6,282 nt of DNA from Deltaproteobacteria bacterium (GTDB taxonomy: Bacteria; Desulfobacterota; Desulfobacteria; Desulfobacterales; C00003060), in NCBI GenBank assembly GCA_019309815.1, contig JAFDFO010000205.1, positions 1-6,282 of the forward strand. Reading direction: 5' to 3'. The position numbers and the translations under genes are program-made. Shown in pieces: positions 6,064 to 6,282 of the stretch. How positions within the stretch are numbered: position 1 is the stretch's first letter; each line of letters begins with the position of its first letter. The notes beneath the pieces were generated by a model. The model saw nothing but the letters and a program-made list of their open reading frames with translations, was not told where the DNA came from and ran no database searches.

Positions 6064-6152
6064 AAACACGGTTAAGGGCGATTGCCCCGAGGAGAAATAG
6101 GTTTGCGGCTAGCGCCTTGAGAACAGCAGCGGCCTTCGCCTTGAAAACAGTA

Positions 6153-6187
6153 GGAATTTGGAATTTTGGTCATTGGAATTTGGTGCT
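6153..6187. repeat. 7-bp-period repeat block (GGAATTT type)
   Basis: GG dinucleotides recur at 6153, 6160, 6168, 6175 and 6182, giving units GGAATTT, GGAATTT, TGGTCAT, TGGAATT, TGGTGCT. There is one 8-bp step between the second and third units. The block begins three bases after repeat copy 4. Confidence 0.75.
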
Positions 6188-6282
6188 TTCACATTCGGGG
6201 ATCCTGATCAATCATGAAGACAAGGTAGTCTATTCGTGTAAGATTAAAACAGTAGCTGAAAATGCGTGATTAGCGCATCATT

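Larger units (their letters stand above)
5937..6150. repeat. Four-copy inverted repeat composite, arranged > > < <
   Basis: Copy 1 (5937-5962) and copy 3 (6103-6128) are exact reverse complements over 26 bp. Copy 2 (6009-6032) is in the same orientation as copy 1 and differs mainly in the middle (TGTGA in place of CGCTA). Copy 4 (6129-6150) directly abuts copy 3 in the same orientation and matches it at 18 of 22 positions. The shared core is CTGTTYTCAAGG followed, after a short variable centre, by GCCGC. Copies 1 and 3 enclose a 192-bp unit with terminal inverted repeats, like a MITE, but no target-site duplication and no transposase are visible. Confidence 0.8.
5702..6282. other. Gene-free region with regulatory start and repeat-rich end
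   Basis: I see no convincing gene in these 581 bases. The part next to 5702 is the leader and putative promoter of the minus-strand propeller gene. From 5937 to about 6187 it is a composite of inverted 22-26 bp repeats and 7-bp-period blocks. The last ~95 bases (6188-6282) hold only a weak 5-bp inverted repeat, ATGCG (6262-6266) and CGCAT (6274-6278). Confidence 0.6.

Noticed and set aside
5937..6150. CRISPR array or integron attC interpretation of the four repeated motifs
   Set aside because: Copies are in both orientations, diverged and unevenly spaced, two of them abutting, and there are no RYYYAAC/GTTRRRY ends and no cas or integrase gene.
5916..6269. 117-codon plus-strand frame starting at GTG, with an AGGAGG upstream and a 2-codon ATG-TTT-TAG frame overlapping its start
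   Set aside because: It runs through all the inverted and heptad repeats. Its peptide text (NIEYRMSNVEYR, WNFGHWNL) is typical of translated intergenic repeats, and AGGAGG (5890-5895) is 20 nt from the GTG. Because the repeats have a 7-bp period they shift frame at each unit, so the open frame is not evidence of coding.

Overview
The window looks like a chromosomal piece from a Gram-negative bacterium, probably of the Desulfobacterota (deltaproteobacterial) type. The evidence is an outer-membrane beta-barrel gene with a signal peptide and a terminal Phe, a textbook sigma-54 promoter, a DHH phosphoesterase next to miaA, and intergenic repeats of a kind common in that group. The taxonomic call is an inference from style, not from a marker gene.

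Layout: positions 1-974 (minus) hold a DHH/DHHA1 phosphoesterase whose last sense codon falls at the window edge. Positions 1059-1979 (minus) hold miaA, the tRNA A37 dimethylallyltransferase, which probably shares a transcript with the DHH gene. A 508-bp divergent intergenic region (1980-2487) carries a miaA promoter on the minus strand. On the plus strand it carries a 24-bp tandem repeat, a perfect GG-N10-GC sigma-54 promoter, a perfect-spacing sigma-70 promoter and a long structured leader, all pointing at a porin-like gene (2488-3636). That gene ends in a strong intrinsic terminator. Next comes an intergenic region with a perfect 25-bp inverted repeat made of GC-rich palindromes (REP/BIME-like). 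It is followed by a convergent minus-strand gene (3980-5701) for an exported protein with a TolB/CsgG-like N-terminal domain, an Ala/Gly-rich linker and an FG-GAP/VCBS-type propeller. This gene begins with TTG.

The right end (5702-6282) has no convincing gene. It holds a composite repeat: four copies of a ~22-26 bp motif arranged > > < <, interleaved with three blocks of degenerate 7-bp-period repeats. A fourth heptad block lies directly in front of the DHH start codon.

Working together: miaA and the DHH gene are RNA/nucleotide-metabolism housekeeping genes. The porin-like gene appears to be a separately and heavily regulated envelope gene. The propeller protein is probably periplasmic or surface exposed and of unknown function. 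No mobile element with a transposase, no CRISPR array and no RNA gene was recognised. The least explained parts are the porin control region and the repeat composite.
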